Positions 1-11,560 of a DNA stretch of 64,000 bases are shown here, piece by piece. The stretch's first letter is position 1. Each line of letters starts with the position of its first letter. Origin of the DNA: Bonia amplexicaulis (lineage: Eukaryota; Streptophyta; Magnoliopsida; Poales; Poaceae); the NCBI GenBank assembly GCA_036346245.1, contig CM070766.1:3718501-3782500 (forward strand), written 5' to 3'. Both the position numbers and the translations under genes were made by a program. The notes beneath the pieces were generated by a model, which did not search any database, was not told the DNA's origin, and worked only from the letters and a program-made list of their open reading frames with translations.

Positions 1-1276
1 GGTCGGGCGGATCGAGCAGGCGCGGCATGGTCGGGCTCGAGTCGGACGACAGGCGGGCGGACCGGTCGGCGCGTCCGGTGCGGTCGGGCGCGACGTCGGG
101 CGTGGCTCCACCACGACCGGCGACTTCGGTCGAAGCCTTGGCGCCAGGCGGGCGGCTGGCTCGGTCGTCTTCCTCCTCCGACACCGTCTGGCCGGTAAGC
201 GGAGGAAGGGCGGCGGTCGGCGAAGGGGCTAGGGTGGTTTGCGGCGGCAGCGGAGAGCATGAATGGACTCGTGGTGGAGTGAGGATTCCGTTTCAAGGGT
301 TAGGGACCCGACGGAGGCGCAATCGCTGCGGTGAGGTCTTCTTCCAGCGGCCGATTTTGCAATCGGGGAGGCGAGGCTTCCTAGGGCAAATTGGCGGCTT
401 TTGAGCATTAGGAGGAGTAGGGAAGCTAGAGGGTGGTGGTTTGGGCCGAGAAGATCCGAGCGGGGCTAGCCACGGCGGCCGTGTTTGAGGAAGAAAGGGC
501 TCATGGTGTTGGGGAGATAGGGTGGCCGAGGAGCTATGGCGGTGGTTGGGGCATGCTTTGGGGAGCTTAGGGGTGCTACCGGAGAAAGGAATCGAGAAAT
601 AGATGGCCGGAGATTAGACATTGCACTAGGGATTCGAAATTTGGGGATTCGGCAATTACCGGGGATGGGGGCGGTGGTGGGGAACTTTGAGGGTTTGGTC
701 GGCTCCGGGGAGGTGTGGCATCCACCGGGGAAGGCTCCACCACTTATGTAGTCGAGGTAAGGCGGTTCGGATGGGGTCGGCTGGAAAAAGAAGGGGATAG
801 GTGGCGGCATTGGTGGTGGCGGTGTGCCACGACTTGGGGACCGGCTAGGGTCGCTGTAGGCGGTGGAGAGAAGGCGGTAAAGGTCCGTCCACTCGGGAGA
901 GGTGGCACGGCTTGGCAATCACGGAAATGAGTCAAGGCGGGGAGAGCCGGTGGCAAAAGGTGGACACGGCGGCCTGTGGGCGGTTGGCAAGGCCTGGCAC
1001 AAGTTCAGGGATGGCTATCCACCCACACACCGTGAGAGGGTGCAGGAGAGAGCGTTCACGCGGGATGCGTGAGGCGGCGGCGAAACAGGGTGGCGGCGGC
1101 AATTTCGGACATACACAGTGCAACTCCTTCTCCCCCTCAATCCGGTTGAGCTGGCAGGTGATTTGGGCTGTTTGGTGTTGAGATTGGTGAGAAATAGGTT
1201 GAGGAGTCAAGAAAACAAATCAAAAACGAAAATCCAACTCAAATGAAAATTTTGACAAAATTTCAGTTTCATTTCA
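1..1276 (-). repeat. 3' LTR of the Tekay-like element (partial)
   Basis: Near-identical to 9019-10292 with small indels, including a GC-rich block (1-250) and a GA-rich block (400-900). It ends at CA in plus orientation at 1276, next to the polypurine tract. The two LTRs differ by scattered substitutions and short indels, so the insertion is not brand new but recent enough for easy alignment. ORFs across this block on either strand are products of GC-rich composition, not genes. Confidence 0.9.
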
Positions 1277-1289
1277 ACCTACCCTCCTT
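1277..1289 (-). other. Polypurine tract of the Tekay-like element
   Basis: Read on the minus strand this is a purine-rich stretch, AAGGAGGGTAGGT, directly abutting the LTR start (TGAAATG). It is the expected primer site for plus-strand DNA synthesis and fixes the LTR boundary. Confidence 0.75.
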
Positions 1290-1311
1290 AAAAAGGATCT
1301 CGGCCCCGAGA

Positions 1312-1806
1312 TCAACTCGGATCAAGAAGTAGGTTGGGAAATTCTCGCTGCAAATCTGATTCTTTTTCCCAGGTTGCCTCATCTGCGGTGTGATTTCGCC
1401 ACTGCACTTTATGATATATGATATTCTTGCTTCTTAACTGTCTCTCTGTAGTTTCTAGGATTTGAATTGGTTCTTCTTCATATGACAAATCATCTTGTAA
1501 GTCTATGTCATCAACTGGTATCTGCTCTGATGGATGGCGAAGACACTTTCGTAACTGAGACACATGAAATACGTTATGTACTCTAGCCAGGTTTAGTGTC
1601 AGTTGTAATTTGTAGGCTATTTCTCCTACTCTTCCAAGAATCTCAAATGGACCGATATACCTCGGGGCTAGCTTTCCTTTAACTTGAAATCTTTTTACTG
1701 ACTTGAAGGGTGTAACTTTGAGATATACCCAATCTCCTATTTCAAAGCTTAAATCTTTTCGACGATTATCAGCATAACTCTTTTGTCGACTCTGGGCTAT
1801 TCTCAT
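1312..1806 (-). pseudogene. Integrase C-terminal region with chromodomain (pol 3' end)
   Basis: A 164-codon open stretch forming the end of pol. It starts in the integrase C-terminal region (SYADNRRKDLSFEIGDWVYL, then KGKLAPRYIGPFEIL and the ARVHNVFHVSQLRK motif common to plant gypsy integrases). It ends in a chromodomain-like segment (EPIQILE, KVQWRNH, EATWEKESDL). Chromodomains in this position are known to direct integration to heterochromatin. This block is the best preserved part of the element. The link to the integrase core upstream is broken by frame changes around 1807-1976. Confidence 0.85.
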
Positions 1807-2590
1807 CTTGTCTCTGACAATCCTGATATGGGCTTTGTATCTTGAACAATTTGTGGTCCTAAGAACTGCCGTTCTCCGGTCTCAGTCCAATTTAACGGAG
1901 TTCGGCATTCTCTTCCATATAAAGCTTCAAGCGGTGCCATCTTAATCTTGGCACGATAGCTATTATTATAAGAGAATTACGCAAAAGGTAAGCACGTGTC
2001 CCAAGTCGCTCCATAGACCAATGCACATGCCCAAGCATGTCTTCTAAGATTTAGTTCACTGTTCGCTTTGTCCTCCTGGCCTGCGGGTGGTATCTTTGTA
2101 CTAAAGGCTAAGTCTGTTCCCATGGCTTCGATGCGCTTTTCCCAAAATGTGGATGTGTTGTGCTCCTCTATCGATACTATTCTCTTTGGAATTCCATGTA
2201 ATACCACTATTTTTGTTAAATACTGACTCTGCTTTATTTTGCCATAGGTTTGCTTGATCGGTATGAAATGTGCTACTTTGGTTAGTCGATCTACAATTAC
2301 CCATATAGCATCATAACCATCTCGACTTTTTGGGAATCCAGTAATAAAATCCATACCAATATCATCCCACTTCCATTCTGGGACTGGCAAAGGTTTTAGC
2401 ATTCCTGATGGTTTTCGATGATCTATCTTTATTTTCGGCGGTATCACGGTGCAATATACTCGCTATTTCTTTCTTCATTTTATTCCACGGTATCTCTTTT
2501 TCAAGTCTTGGTACATCTTTGTGCCTCTGGATGAATAGAGAGTTGAGGCGAATGAGCCTCTCGCAATATCAAATCTTTTAACTCCTTATC
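1807..2590 (-). pseudogene. Integrase zinc-binding and catalytic core, decayed
   Basis: Minus-strand segments read WDDIGMDFITGFPKSRDGYD followed by a VDRLTKVAHFIP motif, which is the gypsy integrase core carrying the first catalytic Asp (GMDF). The second catalytic block, normally an S-D-R-G type motif, reads VSIEEHNTSTFW, so that Asp is lost. The region around the third catalytic Glu is frameshifted. The HHCC zinc-binding part near 2450-2590 is also out of frame. The enzyme cannot be active. Confidence 0.8.
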
Positions 2591-2860
2591 ATCGTGTACA
2601 AGAACGATTTACGAACCTTAAAATTCCCAGATCATCTTTAACAAATTCAGTTAAATTTGTTTCTTGACTTCTCTTCATAAGCTGTTGTATTCCTTCATCT
2701 TTTTCTTGTGCTGATTTGATTTGATCCGTTAAAGTCTGCTGGATTTCTAATGCTGCTATTTGACCTTGTTCAACGACACATAGGTTCAATCCTTGAATTT
2801 CTTCTTGCAATGGACTGGGGCACTCCAGAATAGAGGCTATAGTATGAAACTTCTTTCGAC

Positions 2861-3442
2861 TTAGGCATCTGCGACAACGTTTGCTTTTCCAGGGTGATAC
2901 TGGAGATCCAGATCATAATCTTTAATTAACTCTAACCATCTTCGTTGACGAAGATTTAAATCTGGCTGAGTGAAGATATATTTCAGACTCTTGTGGTCGG
3001 AAAATATCTCACAATGATTTCCCAATAAGTAGTGCCTCCAAATTTTCAACGCATGTACTACAGCTGCTAATTCCAAATCATGCGTTGGATAATTTATCTC
3101 ATGTGGTCGCAACTGTCTTGAAGCATATGCTACCACTTTCCCTTCTTGCATTAGCACACAACCTAATCCTTGCTTCGAGGCATCACAAAAGATTTGAAAA
3201 TCTTTCTCAGGGTTGGGAAGTATAAGTACTGGGGCTGAAGTTAATCTTGTTTTCAACTCTTGAAAACTTTCTTCACACTTATCTGTCCACTTGTATGGGT
3301 TGTCTTTCTTAAGGAGCTGGGTAAGAGGTCTTGTTATTTTCGAGAATCCTTCAATAAAGCGACGATAATATCCAGCCAAACCAAGGAAACTTCTGACTTC
3401 TGTTACAGTGGTTGGCTGTTTCCATTCCATCACTGCTTTCAC
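2861..3442 (-). pseudogene. RNase H domain of gypsy pol
   Basis: A 193-codon open stretch. It begins with the RT connection region (VRSFLGLAGYYRRFIEGFSK) and continues into Ty3-type RNase H: FCDASKQGLGCVLMQ with the first catalytic Asp, YPTHDLELAAVVHALKIWRH with the catalytic Glu, FSDHKSLKYIF, and LELIKDYDLDLQYHPGKANV. The core acidic residues remain visible. It is separated from RT by a frame change near 3440-3460, so it survives as a domain fossil of a broken polyprotein. Confidence 0.88.
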
Positions 3443-3458
3443 TTTCTCCGATCTACTT

Positions 3459-4375
3459 TTACTCCTTCTTTTGTGATAATGTGTCGAGAAAAGCTACTTC
3501 TTTCATCCAGAACTCACATTTAGAGAACTTAGCATATAACTGATGTTCTCTAAGCTTGCTCAAAGCAATATGCAGATGTTGACGATGTTCTTCTTTTGTC
3601 TTGGAATATATTAATATGTCATCGATAAATACTATCACAAAACGATCTAACTGCTCCATATATACCATATTCATCAGGTTCATAAAATAGGCCGGTGCAT
3701 TTGTCAAACCAAATGGTACTACTGTGAACTCAAATAATCCGTATCTTGTGGTGAAGGCAGTCTTCTCACGGTCCTGCTCTCGGATCTTAAGCTGATGATA
3801 TCCGGATCTTAGGTCAATTTTTGAGAATACTTTGGCTCCTTTGAGCTGGTCAAACAAATCATCTATTCTTGGCAAAGGATATTTATTTTTAATAGTCCTC
3901 GCTGCTTCAATCCTCGATAATCCACGCACATTCTCTGACTTCCATCCTTTTTCTTAACAAACAGTACTGGGGCTGACCAAGGGGATACACTAGGTTGTAT
4001 AAACTCTTTTTCCATCGGTTCATCCATTTGTTTCTTAAGTTCCTTTAGTTCTTGGGCTGACATCCGATATTGACGCTTTGTGATGGGTTTAGTCCCTGGT
4101 ATCAATTCAATAACAAGCTCTATGGGTCTATCCGGTGGTTTTCCTGGTAGCTCTTTTGGAAAAACATCCGGATATTCCAGAATTATTGGTATTTTGGATA
4201 CTCCTTCTTCTACCACCATATTCTGAATACTAGTTTTCATTCTCTCTACTAGTACTGGATCTATCTTCACTATTATCTCTTGTCCTTCTGGACTTACCAA
4301 AGTTACCAGCTTATTTTCACAATCCACTTTGGCTTTATGTTTAGTTAACCAATTCATTCCTAGTATAACATCCAA
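3459..4375 (-). pseudogene. Protease end and reverse transcriptase of gypsy pol, frameshifted
   Basis: Two overlapping minus-strand frames. The first (4375-3863) starts with DVILGMNWLTKHKAKVDC, the end of the retropepsin domain, then a linker (PPDRPIELVIELIPG) and the N-terminal RT motifs SPWSAPVLFVKKKDGS and MCVDYRGL. After a frameshift near 3900 the second frame (3929-3459) has KIDLRSGYHQLKI, the FGLTNAPAYFM motif and the catalytic FIDDILIYS box with both Asp residues intact. RT is therefore preserved at motif level but split across frames. Confidence 0.88.
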
Positions 4376-4556
4376 TCCTTCATCTCTAATAATAGTAAGT
4401 CATCTTAATCGATTCCTTGGATTTCTAGGTCTAGGTCTTTGCATCCAAAGCGAGATTCCACTTTATTCAGCGGTTTGAAAGGAATAAGACTTTTGCAAAG
4501 GAGAGAATGATAATTGATTTTCTAACGAAAGCCAAGGAGATAAGCGAATGTGTTGC

Positions 4557-4781
4557 TCAGGGATCAAACAAAACCACGTAAGGCTTTGAGTTAACTAGGT
4601 GCGTACCAGCGATGATGTCGTTGGCTCCTGCTTTCTTCTTCGCGGAAATATGATTTATCCTTCCTTGCACCGCTTCAATATCCCTTTTCCCTTTTCGCTG
4701 CGACATCATAGTCGTTGTGCGGGTTCCCGCCGGTTTGACCGTGAAGTGTCGAGTCATCCTCCTTCTGTTTTGGCACCGCAA
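4557..4781 (-). pseudogene. Retropepsin (protease) region with a stop in the active site
   Basis: The frame leading into the protease ends KPYVVLFDP followed by TGA, where plant gypsy elements normally read D-(S/P)-G-A-T-H-S. The Gly codon is a stop at 4557-4559; A-T-H-S follows in frame. This single nonsense change destroys the protease catalytic loop. The region joins gag (zinc knuckles at about 4850-4975) to the protease C-terminus at 4375. Confidence 0.7.
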
Positions 4782-4799
4782 TGAATTGGTGGGGTGAAG

Positions 4800-5840
4800 A
4801 TGTTTGTGCTCTAACTTGGGCTTTTGCTACTCAAGGTAACCCTCCTCGTGAGCACTGGTTCTTGTAATGGCCTGCTTGTCCACAATGATAGCATTCAATC
4901 TGTAACTGCGGGCATTGCCTCTGTAAGTGATTTCCTCCACAATGATAGCACTTCAGATTGGGACCGCCCGACATTCTGTTGAGATGTAACAGGCTTTGGT
5001 TAGTTTTGAGCTATGATGCAGGCATGAATACAAATTTCTTTCCTTGTTGTCCTCTAGATTGGGGTGTTAGCATCATTTGCTTTCTAGGTGCATCGATGAT
5101 CAAGTTCTTTGCATTACCTTTCTTTTCCTAGTATTTTCCAATTCATTCCTTGCTTCTTGAGATATTATGAGTTTATTCACCATTGAAGATAAGTCTTTAT
5201 AATCCACCATTGAAATATGATACTTCAAAGACTTTTGTAATCCTTCTTGAATCGCTCCATCTTTTCTCCTCGGTTTTGCTTCTTCGGCGTGTCGCCAATG
5301 TATTAAGCGGTGAAGATATTCTCTGATTCGTCCTCCTTGCTTTAATGCTAGAAATTCTCGACGCTGGCTTCAATGACTCCTGCGGTACATGGGCTTGGCG
5401 GAATGAATCTTCAAATTCCTTCGGTGATCTCCCCTGTCTTCACTCATAGTCGATAGTTTACCCACCATGTTTGCAATGGGCCTTATAGCGATGAGAGGCA
5501 TATAAGACCTTTTCCTTGTCATTGCCTTGAATAGTGTTTAGCTTCCTTTCCACATCTTTGAACCGGTCTTGACTACCATGGGATCGGTGAAGAAGAAAAG
5601 ACGGAGGTCGAGTCTTCAAAATCGCCCATTTTGACCTGAGCATCCCTTGTTGATTGTTACCTCCATTTCTTGACAAATCTGTTCTAATGACTGGCATGTT
5701 GCTCCATCATCTGGATTTGATTTAATTCTGCTTGGTATCTATTTTCCTCCATCTTTGCTAAAATGTCTGCTAAGCTAAGCTGCGATCCTTCTCTCTGGCG
5801 AGAACATCACATTCTGAGGTCCTTCTCCACCTCCCGCCAT
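4800..5840 (-). pseudogene. gag of Tekay-like element with two zinc knuckles
   Basis: Gag would start at the ATG at 5838-5840 (MAGGGEGPQ), but the frame breaks within about 20 codons. Recognisable parts in order are a short helix-rich N-terminus (LADILAKMEENRYQAELNQI near 5700-5780), the retrotransposon gag domain (FKDVERKLNTIQGNDKEKVL at about 5500-5580), and two zinc knuckles at about 4850-4975. One knuckle is canonical CX2CX4HX4C (CYHCGQAGHYKNQC). The other is one residue short (CYHCGGNHLQRQC, CX2CX3HX4C). Gag would package element RNA. Multiple frameshifts make it non-coding. Confidence 0.8.
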
Positions 5841-6159
5841 CTTGTTTGCTTTGATGGGATTTAGAAGTTCAGATCGTAGTGAGTTTTAGCAAGTCGATAG
5901 GTAAGTAAGAATTGGACTTAAGGTAAGATTAGAATAAAATAGATGAAGATGCCAGAGTGAATTAGAAAGATTGAGAGTTGAAGGGGTAGACTAAAGATAC
6001 TGATAGCAAACAAATTATTATTTAAAACAAAGTACTCTTTATTTATTCACACATAAGTTGGGTACATGCTGTCTTACAAAGTCCATACCACAACTTATAA
6101 CATCACATCAAAAACTTACTACTACAAAAAGGTTCTGACTACTCTAGCGTAACTCAACT

Positions 6160-6932
6160 CTACACTCTATGATCTGTCGTGGAGTCACCAGAGGAACACC
6201 ACTCTTCTTCCTCCGGGTCTTCTTCCTCCTCATCGATCACGGTCTCTTTGTCCTCGATGGGCTGCTCTGATGCGTGTGATGACGATCCTCTGAAGAGTGT
6301 ACGGCCTTGGGCTGCCGTCATCCCTTCAGACTCCTTGCGAACCTTTGCTGGGCCTTCTGGTAATTCATCCCGTCTCAATGCTTCATCTCGTTCCTTCTGT
6401 TGGTAATGTCGCGTGCTGCCTTGAACCCAAATCTCCTGCTGAGCTGCATATAGCTGATGATGCATCGTCCGGTTTTCCTCAGCCATTCGGGCGTACATGT
6501 CCGCTTGAGAAGCGATAACCCAAGCGACTTCACGCATCTTGGATCTTCTTCGATCTTTGGTTGGCATGATCAAACGGTTCCTTCTTCATCTTCTTGTGGA
6601 ATGAGGTAAAAAGGTGAATCATCAAACTCCTCCTCGTAGTAGCGACGAAGATACTCCACGGCCTTCTTTGCTGCATCCTGTATGGCGTCTGACTCCTCCT
6701 GACGGTGGCGGTGAACTTCCGCCGAACGTCCGGTCTGAGTGGCAAAGGCTCCAAATATATCCAGCCTTCCGGTTATCTGACTTGCCATGAACCATCGGTG
6801 ATCTCGTATAACACACCGGACGCTGGTGATCTGTCGCGTGGAGGTATCTCTGCATACGCCAAAGACGAGCGACCCATCCTGATAGCTCCTCTGGGTCGGG
6901 AAAAACATGATGCGGCATCTGTAAAACGCCAA
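6160..6932 (-). pseudogene. Extra ORF (ORF0-like) between PBS and gag
   Basis: Two minus-strand frames overlap by 4 bases: 6932-6570 (120 codons) and 6573-6160 (137 codons). The first holds EESDAIQDAAKKAVEYLRRY and EEEFDDSPFYLIP. The second is helix-rich (AEENRTMHHQLYAAQQEIW), then acidic and Ser-rich. A third frame at 6918 opens with MPHHVFPDPEE, so the original was probably one ORF now broken by indels. It lies downstream of the 5' LTR and PBS and upstream of gag, in sense orientation. Some grass gypsy elements are known to carry an uncharacterised ORF0 in this position. It has no similarity to gag or pol that I can see; function unknown. Confidence 0.55.
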
Positions 6933-7125
6933 ATTTTGAGGTTAGAAAAGGGTGGACATAAATATTTTTGGAAAAACAAAATTAATCAATATAAGACCAG
7001 CATAGATGAGAAAAAGATATATATAGAAATATTACTAAAATTTTAGACAAATCATTTTTATATCCAAAATAATTTTTGGAAATATTTCCTAGTGCACTTA
7101 GGGTCTCCTACAGTCGAGCAAGTAG

Positions 7126-7137
7126 GCTCTGATACCA
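7126..7137 (-). other. Primer binding site (initiator tRNA-Met)
   Basis: The minus strand reads TGGTATCAGAGC, complementary to the 3' end of plant initiator tRNA-Met, 3 bases inside the 5' LTR end at 7141. It marks the start of the internal region and confirms element orientation. Confidence 0.92.
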
Positions 7138-7140
7138 CTC

Positions 7141-10100
7141 TGTAACACCCCATTTCTGGGAGCGTTATGAAACCCTCATACGCCTGTGATTATTCAATTG
7201 CGAGGACATCCATCGAGTGTATAACATTGCCAACACAAGCTCAAGAACAAAAGTCAACTTTATTACATTATAAAGGCTTAAAGCCAAGATTCACAGTAGG
7301 GCCAAAGGCCTAATTTACATCACAACAAAAAGATACCACAGGCATACTCGAGTGGAGGATGACCCTAATCCCAAGCTTCTTCTACTTCATAGAATGCTGT
7401 CTCATCATCTTCGCATGGCTCCTCAAAACTGGCAGTTTCTGTTTATGATTTTAGCAAGTATGAGTACAACTACCGTACTCAGCAAGTCACGCGGAGCTTA
7501 ACAATAACTATATGCATGGCATATCAAGATGGAGGGAAACAGGTTTATTACTTTGTGTGGATGCAGATTTAGTTGAGAATCAATTAAAGACATGAAAGTA
7601 ACTTCATTAAAGTAAGCAGGGTTTTCAAGCGTGATTATTAGCCTTCAACATTACCAAACCATTCTCAAATCTACTTATGCTTTGTTACTGGAATCACCCA
7701 TCAAACATAGCTTCATTTACCTAAGCACGGTGTATTCGAATACCATCATTTTATGACTCTGCAGAGTTGCCACCTTTACCCACAAGATCTCTCAACTCCC
7801 GCGATAGAGTTAAGAAAACAAAGTTGTTCATTTGCTCAATTCTTTATATAGTCTCGCTTGATGGGTCCTTGATCCCCATGAGCTCGGATGACCCCACGGA
7901 TCTCCTCAGACTCATGGCGGTCCCTCTTGTTGTATGGTTAACCACCTCCCATCGACTCACCCTCTGTCTCCCCGGCCCGGTTGCAAGGTTCAATCGAACT
8001 TGGCGGTTACTAAACCGAGTTTGACCAAGTCAACGCTTGTGGTTGGGCGGTTACTATGTTCTTTACTCGGCATAAGGTGCGGTCCTTATATTTTTCACCG
8101 AGGCCTTAACCATGCACAAACCCATATTCGGTGCGCAGACCGCCACCAATCCTCAACCAAGCCTCCACCCTAGGGTAAGGTCTTTGGATTCACCTCGTGA
8201 TCCTCGCTTACCCAGTTCAACTTTTCAAAATTCTAGACAAATGCTAAAATTCCTAACGGTGAAAATATTTTGGTGAGTCCTAAACTACCATGTTTATTTA
8301 ACTATTATAATTATTTTACTATGTCTTTCAAGGCAAATATGTCCATCAAATTAATCGGGGCTTTTTCAGGTGGTAGGGCATAACTAATATCATGTCATTC
8401 TAATATAAATTTTACCCAAAATATTGACTTGAAAAATAACATAATGAAATTACAAATTAAATAAATAAATAAGGCATTTACGGGTTCAACATGATCAAGG
8501 ATGCGAAACTTGCCTTGCGCATCTATGATCTCGACTAACTCGTACTCTTCAGAAAATCGAGCTTGGACTTGATCTTCTCCTTTCAGCTCTTGAGAACCTC
8601 CGGCGTCCGAGGCTAACACAATAACAAATTAAAAAATATATTAATTCCATGCCCGAAGGTTTGGCTAGGAATAAAGAAATAAAATAAAGAAAAAGAATCT
8701 GAAAATTTCAAATAAATGAGGTTTCGGGCTTATAGGAGGGTTTTATGGGGAAATGGGCCCGAGATTTGGGTTGGCAAGCTCGAAACGGTCAAAATGGGTA
8801 TAAACTTATTTTTGGATTTTTCCGATTTTTCGAATTTTCTAGGGTTTCTTGTTCATCGGGCTCAGACCTTTGTTCATCCGGGTTGAGTCGGATGCAACCG
8901 ATGCGACGAGTGGGCTCGATTCACCCGATCAGCGGCTCGGTCGGGCGCTATTCGTCGGGCTCGGACCGCGCGCACCCGGCGGCGGGCGGTGGGCGCGGTG
9001 CGGCCAACACCGAGCGACGGTCGGGCGGATCGACGCAGCGGCGAGCGGTCGGGCTCGGTCGGACAGGCGGGCGGACTCGGTCGGCGCGTCCGGTGCGGTC
9101 GGCGCGCGCGGCAAGGCGTGGCTCCACCACGGCCGGCGACTTCGGTCGAGCGGCGCGGCGGCGGCGGGCTTCAGTCGTCTTCCTCCTCCGACACCGCACT
9201 GGCCGACCAAGCGAGGAAGGAGGCGGCGGTCGGCGAAGGGGCTAGGGTGGTTTGCGACGGCAACGGAGAGCATGAATGGACTCGTGGTGGAGTGAGGATT
9301 CCGTTTCAAGGGTTAGGGACCCGACGGGCGGCAATCGCCGTGGCGAGGTCTTCTTCCCGCGGTCGATTTTGCAATCGGGGAGGCGAGGGCTTCCTTGGGC
9401 AAATTGGCGGCGTTTGAGCATTAGGAGGAGTAGGGAAGCTAGAGGGTGGTGGTTTGGTAGAAGATCCGAAGCGGGGCCACAGCGGCCGTGTTTGAGGAAG
9501 AAAGGGCTCATGGTGTTGGGGAGATAGGGTGGCCGAGGAGCTAGGGCGGTGGTTGGGGCATGCTTTGGGGAGCTTAGGGGTGCTACCGGAGAAAGGAATC
9601 GAGAAATAGATGGCCGGAGATTAGACATTGCTCTAGGGATTCGAAGTTTGGGGATTCGGCAATTACCGGGGATGGGGGCGGTGGTGGGGAACTTTGAGGG
9701 TTTGGTCGGCTCCGGGGAGGTGTGGCGACCACCGGGGAAGGCTCCACCACTTATGTAGTCGAGGTAAGGCGGTTCGGATGGGGTCGTACTGAAAAGAAGG
9801 GGGATAGGTGGCGGCATTGGTGGCTGGCGGTGTGCCACGACTTGGGGACCGGCTAGGGCTGCCAGGGCGGTGGAGAGAAGGCGGTAAAAGGTCTGTCCAC
9901 TCGGGAGATGTGGCACGGCTTGGCAATCACGGAAATGAGCTGGCGGGCACGGGGAGAGCCGGCGGTGGCAAAAGGTGGACACGGCGGCCTGCGGGCGGTT
10001 GGCAAGGCATGGCACAAGTTCAGGGATGGCTATCCATCGCGCACGGTGGCGGAGAGGTGCGAGAGAGGCGTTCACGCGGGATGCGTGAGGCGGCGGCGAA

Positions 10101-10292
10101 ACAGGGTGGCGGTGGCAATTTCGGACATACACAGTGCAACTCCTTCTCCCCCTCAATCCGGTTGAGCTGGCAGGTGATTGGGGCTGTTTGGTGTTGAAAT
10201 TGGTGAGAAATTGGTTGAGGAGTCAAGAAAACAAATCAAAAACGAAAATCCAACTCAAATGAAAAATTTGACAAAATTTCAGTTTCATTTCA
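7141..10292 (-). repeat. 5' LTR of the Tekay-like element, complete, 3152 bp
   Basis: In plus orientation it starts TGTAACACCCC at 7141 and ends ATTTCA at 10292, giving the required TG...CA termini. Its last 1274 bases match 1-1276. The transcribed strand is minus, so U3 lies at the right. The plus-strand half at 7141-8700 is AT-richer; the 8890-9250 block is extremely GC-rich. Short ORFs here (for example 7767-8173 and 9242-10156) are chance. Confidence 0.92.
8729..8735 (-). promoter_or_regulatory. Possible TATA box in 5' LTR
   Basis: The minus strand reads CCTATAAGCCC, a typical plant TATA context, with the transcribed half of the LTR to its left. Inferred from motif and position only. Confidence 0.4.
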
Positions 10293-11560
10293 GTGTACCC
10301 ATCAGGCGAGGCAATCTACGGACGAGGACTATGGCTGCGGCACGGCGTGGCTCCCGTCGACTCCGGCGGCGACAACATCTCTCGGACGACGCGGTCCGCA
10401 AGATGTGATCGGGAGTGAGGCATCCAAACATATTACAGGCAGTTTGCAGACATTCACATCCAGTGCAGGTAAAATTTTCTTCAGAGCTCCAACTAAGTGT
10501 TACAATGCCAGGTGGGGCCATACAAACCAGCGTCGCCCTAGTGCTGGGAAGAAGCCAGAAGCATACTCGGTTGGACGGGATAGTCAGGAGGTTGTATCCG
10601 AGACGGTTACTGCTACGTAACCGAATAGGATTGAGGTATAAGTCAAGAGTTATAGTACGTATTACAGTTTCCTTTATGAGTCCCAGTCCATAAGGTACGA
10701 TTAGTCCTATATAAAGAGAGTTCTTGTAATCAGAAAGGGCAGCAATAGAAGTTCAGTTCTACCTCATGTTTCGTCTCGTCTGTATCTTCTTTGTTCTTCA
10801 TGCAGAGTTCTTCTTCATCTGAGTCATCATGGAGCCTGCCGGTTCTAGCTTCGCCGGTGCTCTAGGCAACATTCACATGCACGGTATAATATGTGATCTC
10901 ACGATTGTGCCCATGTCATACAAATTGCCCATATGAGTGAGATCCATTTTCTATAATTCCAAAGTATGCATGGTTTAGTAATATATTGCTAAGGAAAAGT
11001 GCAGAGATAAATTTATAAGGTAGAGTCCTTGCCATTTCTTGAATAATGTGATATATGGATGGGATGGCATGAGGACTTCGGCTAAACGTGCATGCATTTA
11101 CGTATTTTTTGTATGGAAACTCGCATGACTTCTGACACGCATCGCACAACCGTGCCGTGATGTGGTATGCCACTTGACAAACCAAGTCTACTTTATTTTT
11201 TGCTGAACTGCATCATCTCTCTCCTTTTAACTAGTCATGAGACTGCTTAATTATTATTATTTGATTTGAATATGAGCAGTTACCAGTTACAAGTGAATGG
11301 CCATGTGAATTTTTTCAAGTTTAATGGCGTTACTCCATTTATATGGAGAGTAATTCGCATGTCTATGAAAGACATAGATATGTCCATGCTTGAGAGACTA
11401 AACTCTTCTATTCTCCTTCTCACATTGTCTTCTTCCTCTCTGGTGAATGTTTGTCTTCTTCCAAGCTTGCTATTAGATACATTTGTTGCATCACTAGTAT
11501 TTTATATGTAGAGTAGCTTGTCAGATACATTTGTTGCATCACTAATATTTTATTATAGGA
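10293..11560. other. Unassigned stretch with promoter-like segment
   Basis: No convincing gene. At 10708-10715 there is a TATATAAA followed by an untranslated-like run and an ATG at 10829 (MEPAGSSFAGALG) that does not continue as a long ORF. The pattern resembles the end of a copia-type LTR or a 5' gene fragment, but no PBS follows. The rest (10900-11560) is AT-rich without recognisable content. Confidence 0.3.

Larger units (their letters stand above)
1..10292 (-). mobile_element. Ty3/gypsy LTR retrotransposon, chromovirus (Tekay/Del-like), left end outside window
   Basis: A minus-strand element bounded on the right by a full LTR (7141-10292) and on the left by a partial LTR copy (1-1276) that continues beyond the window. 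Position 1 aligns with 9019, and both copies end in the same ATTTCA before diverging. In element order the parts are 5' LTR, initiator-Met PBS, an extra ORF, gag with two zinc knuckles, protease, RT, RNase H, integrase, chromodomain, polypurine tract, 3' LTR. A chromodomain after integrase places it among chromoviruses; the long LTR starting TGTAACACC and the Met PBS suggest Tekay/Del (inference). Many frameshifts and stops make it coding-defective. If the TSD is 5 bp, the right copy would be GTGTA at 10293-10297; the left copy is out of view. Confidence 0.95.

Noticed and set aside
9242..10156. 304-codon ORF on the minus strand
   Set aside because: Lies inside the LTR and is partly shared with 466-918 in the other LTR with frameshifts; Pro/Arg-rich composition with no domain.
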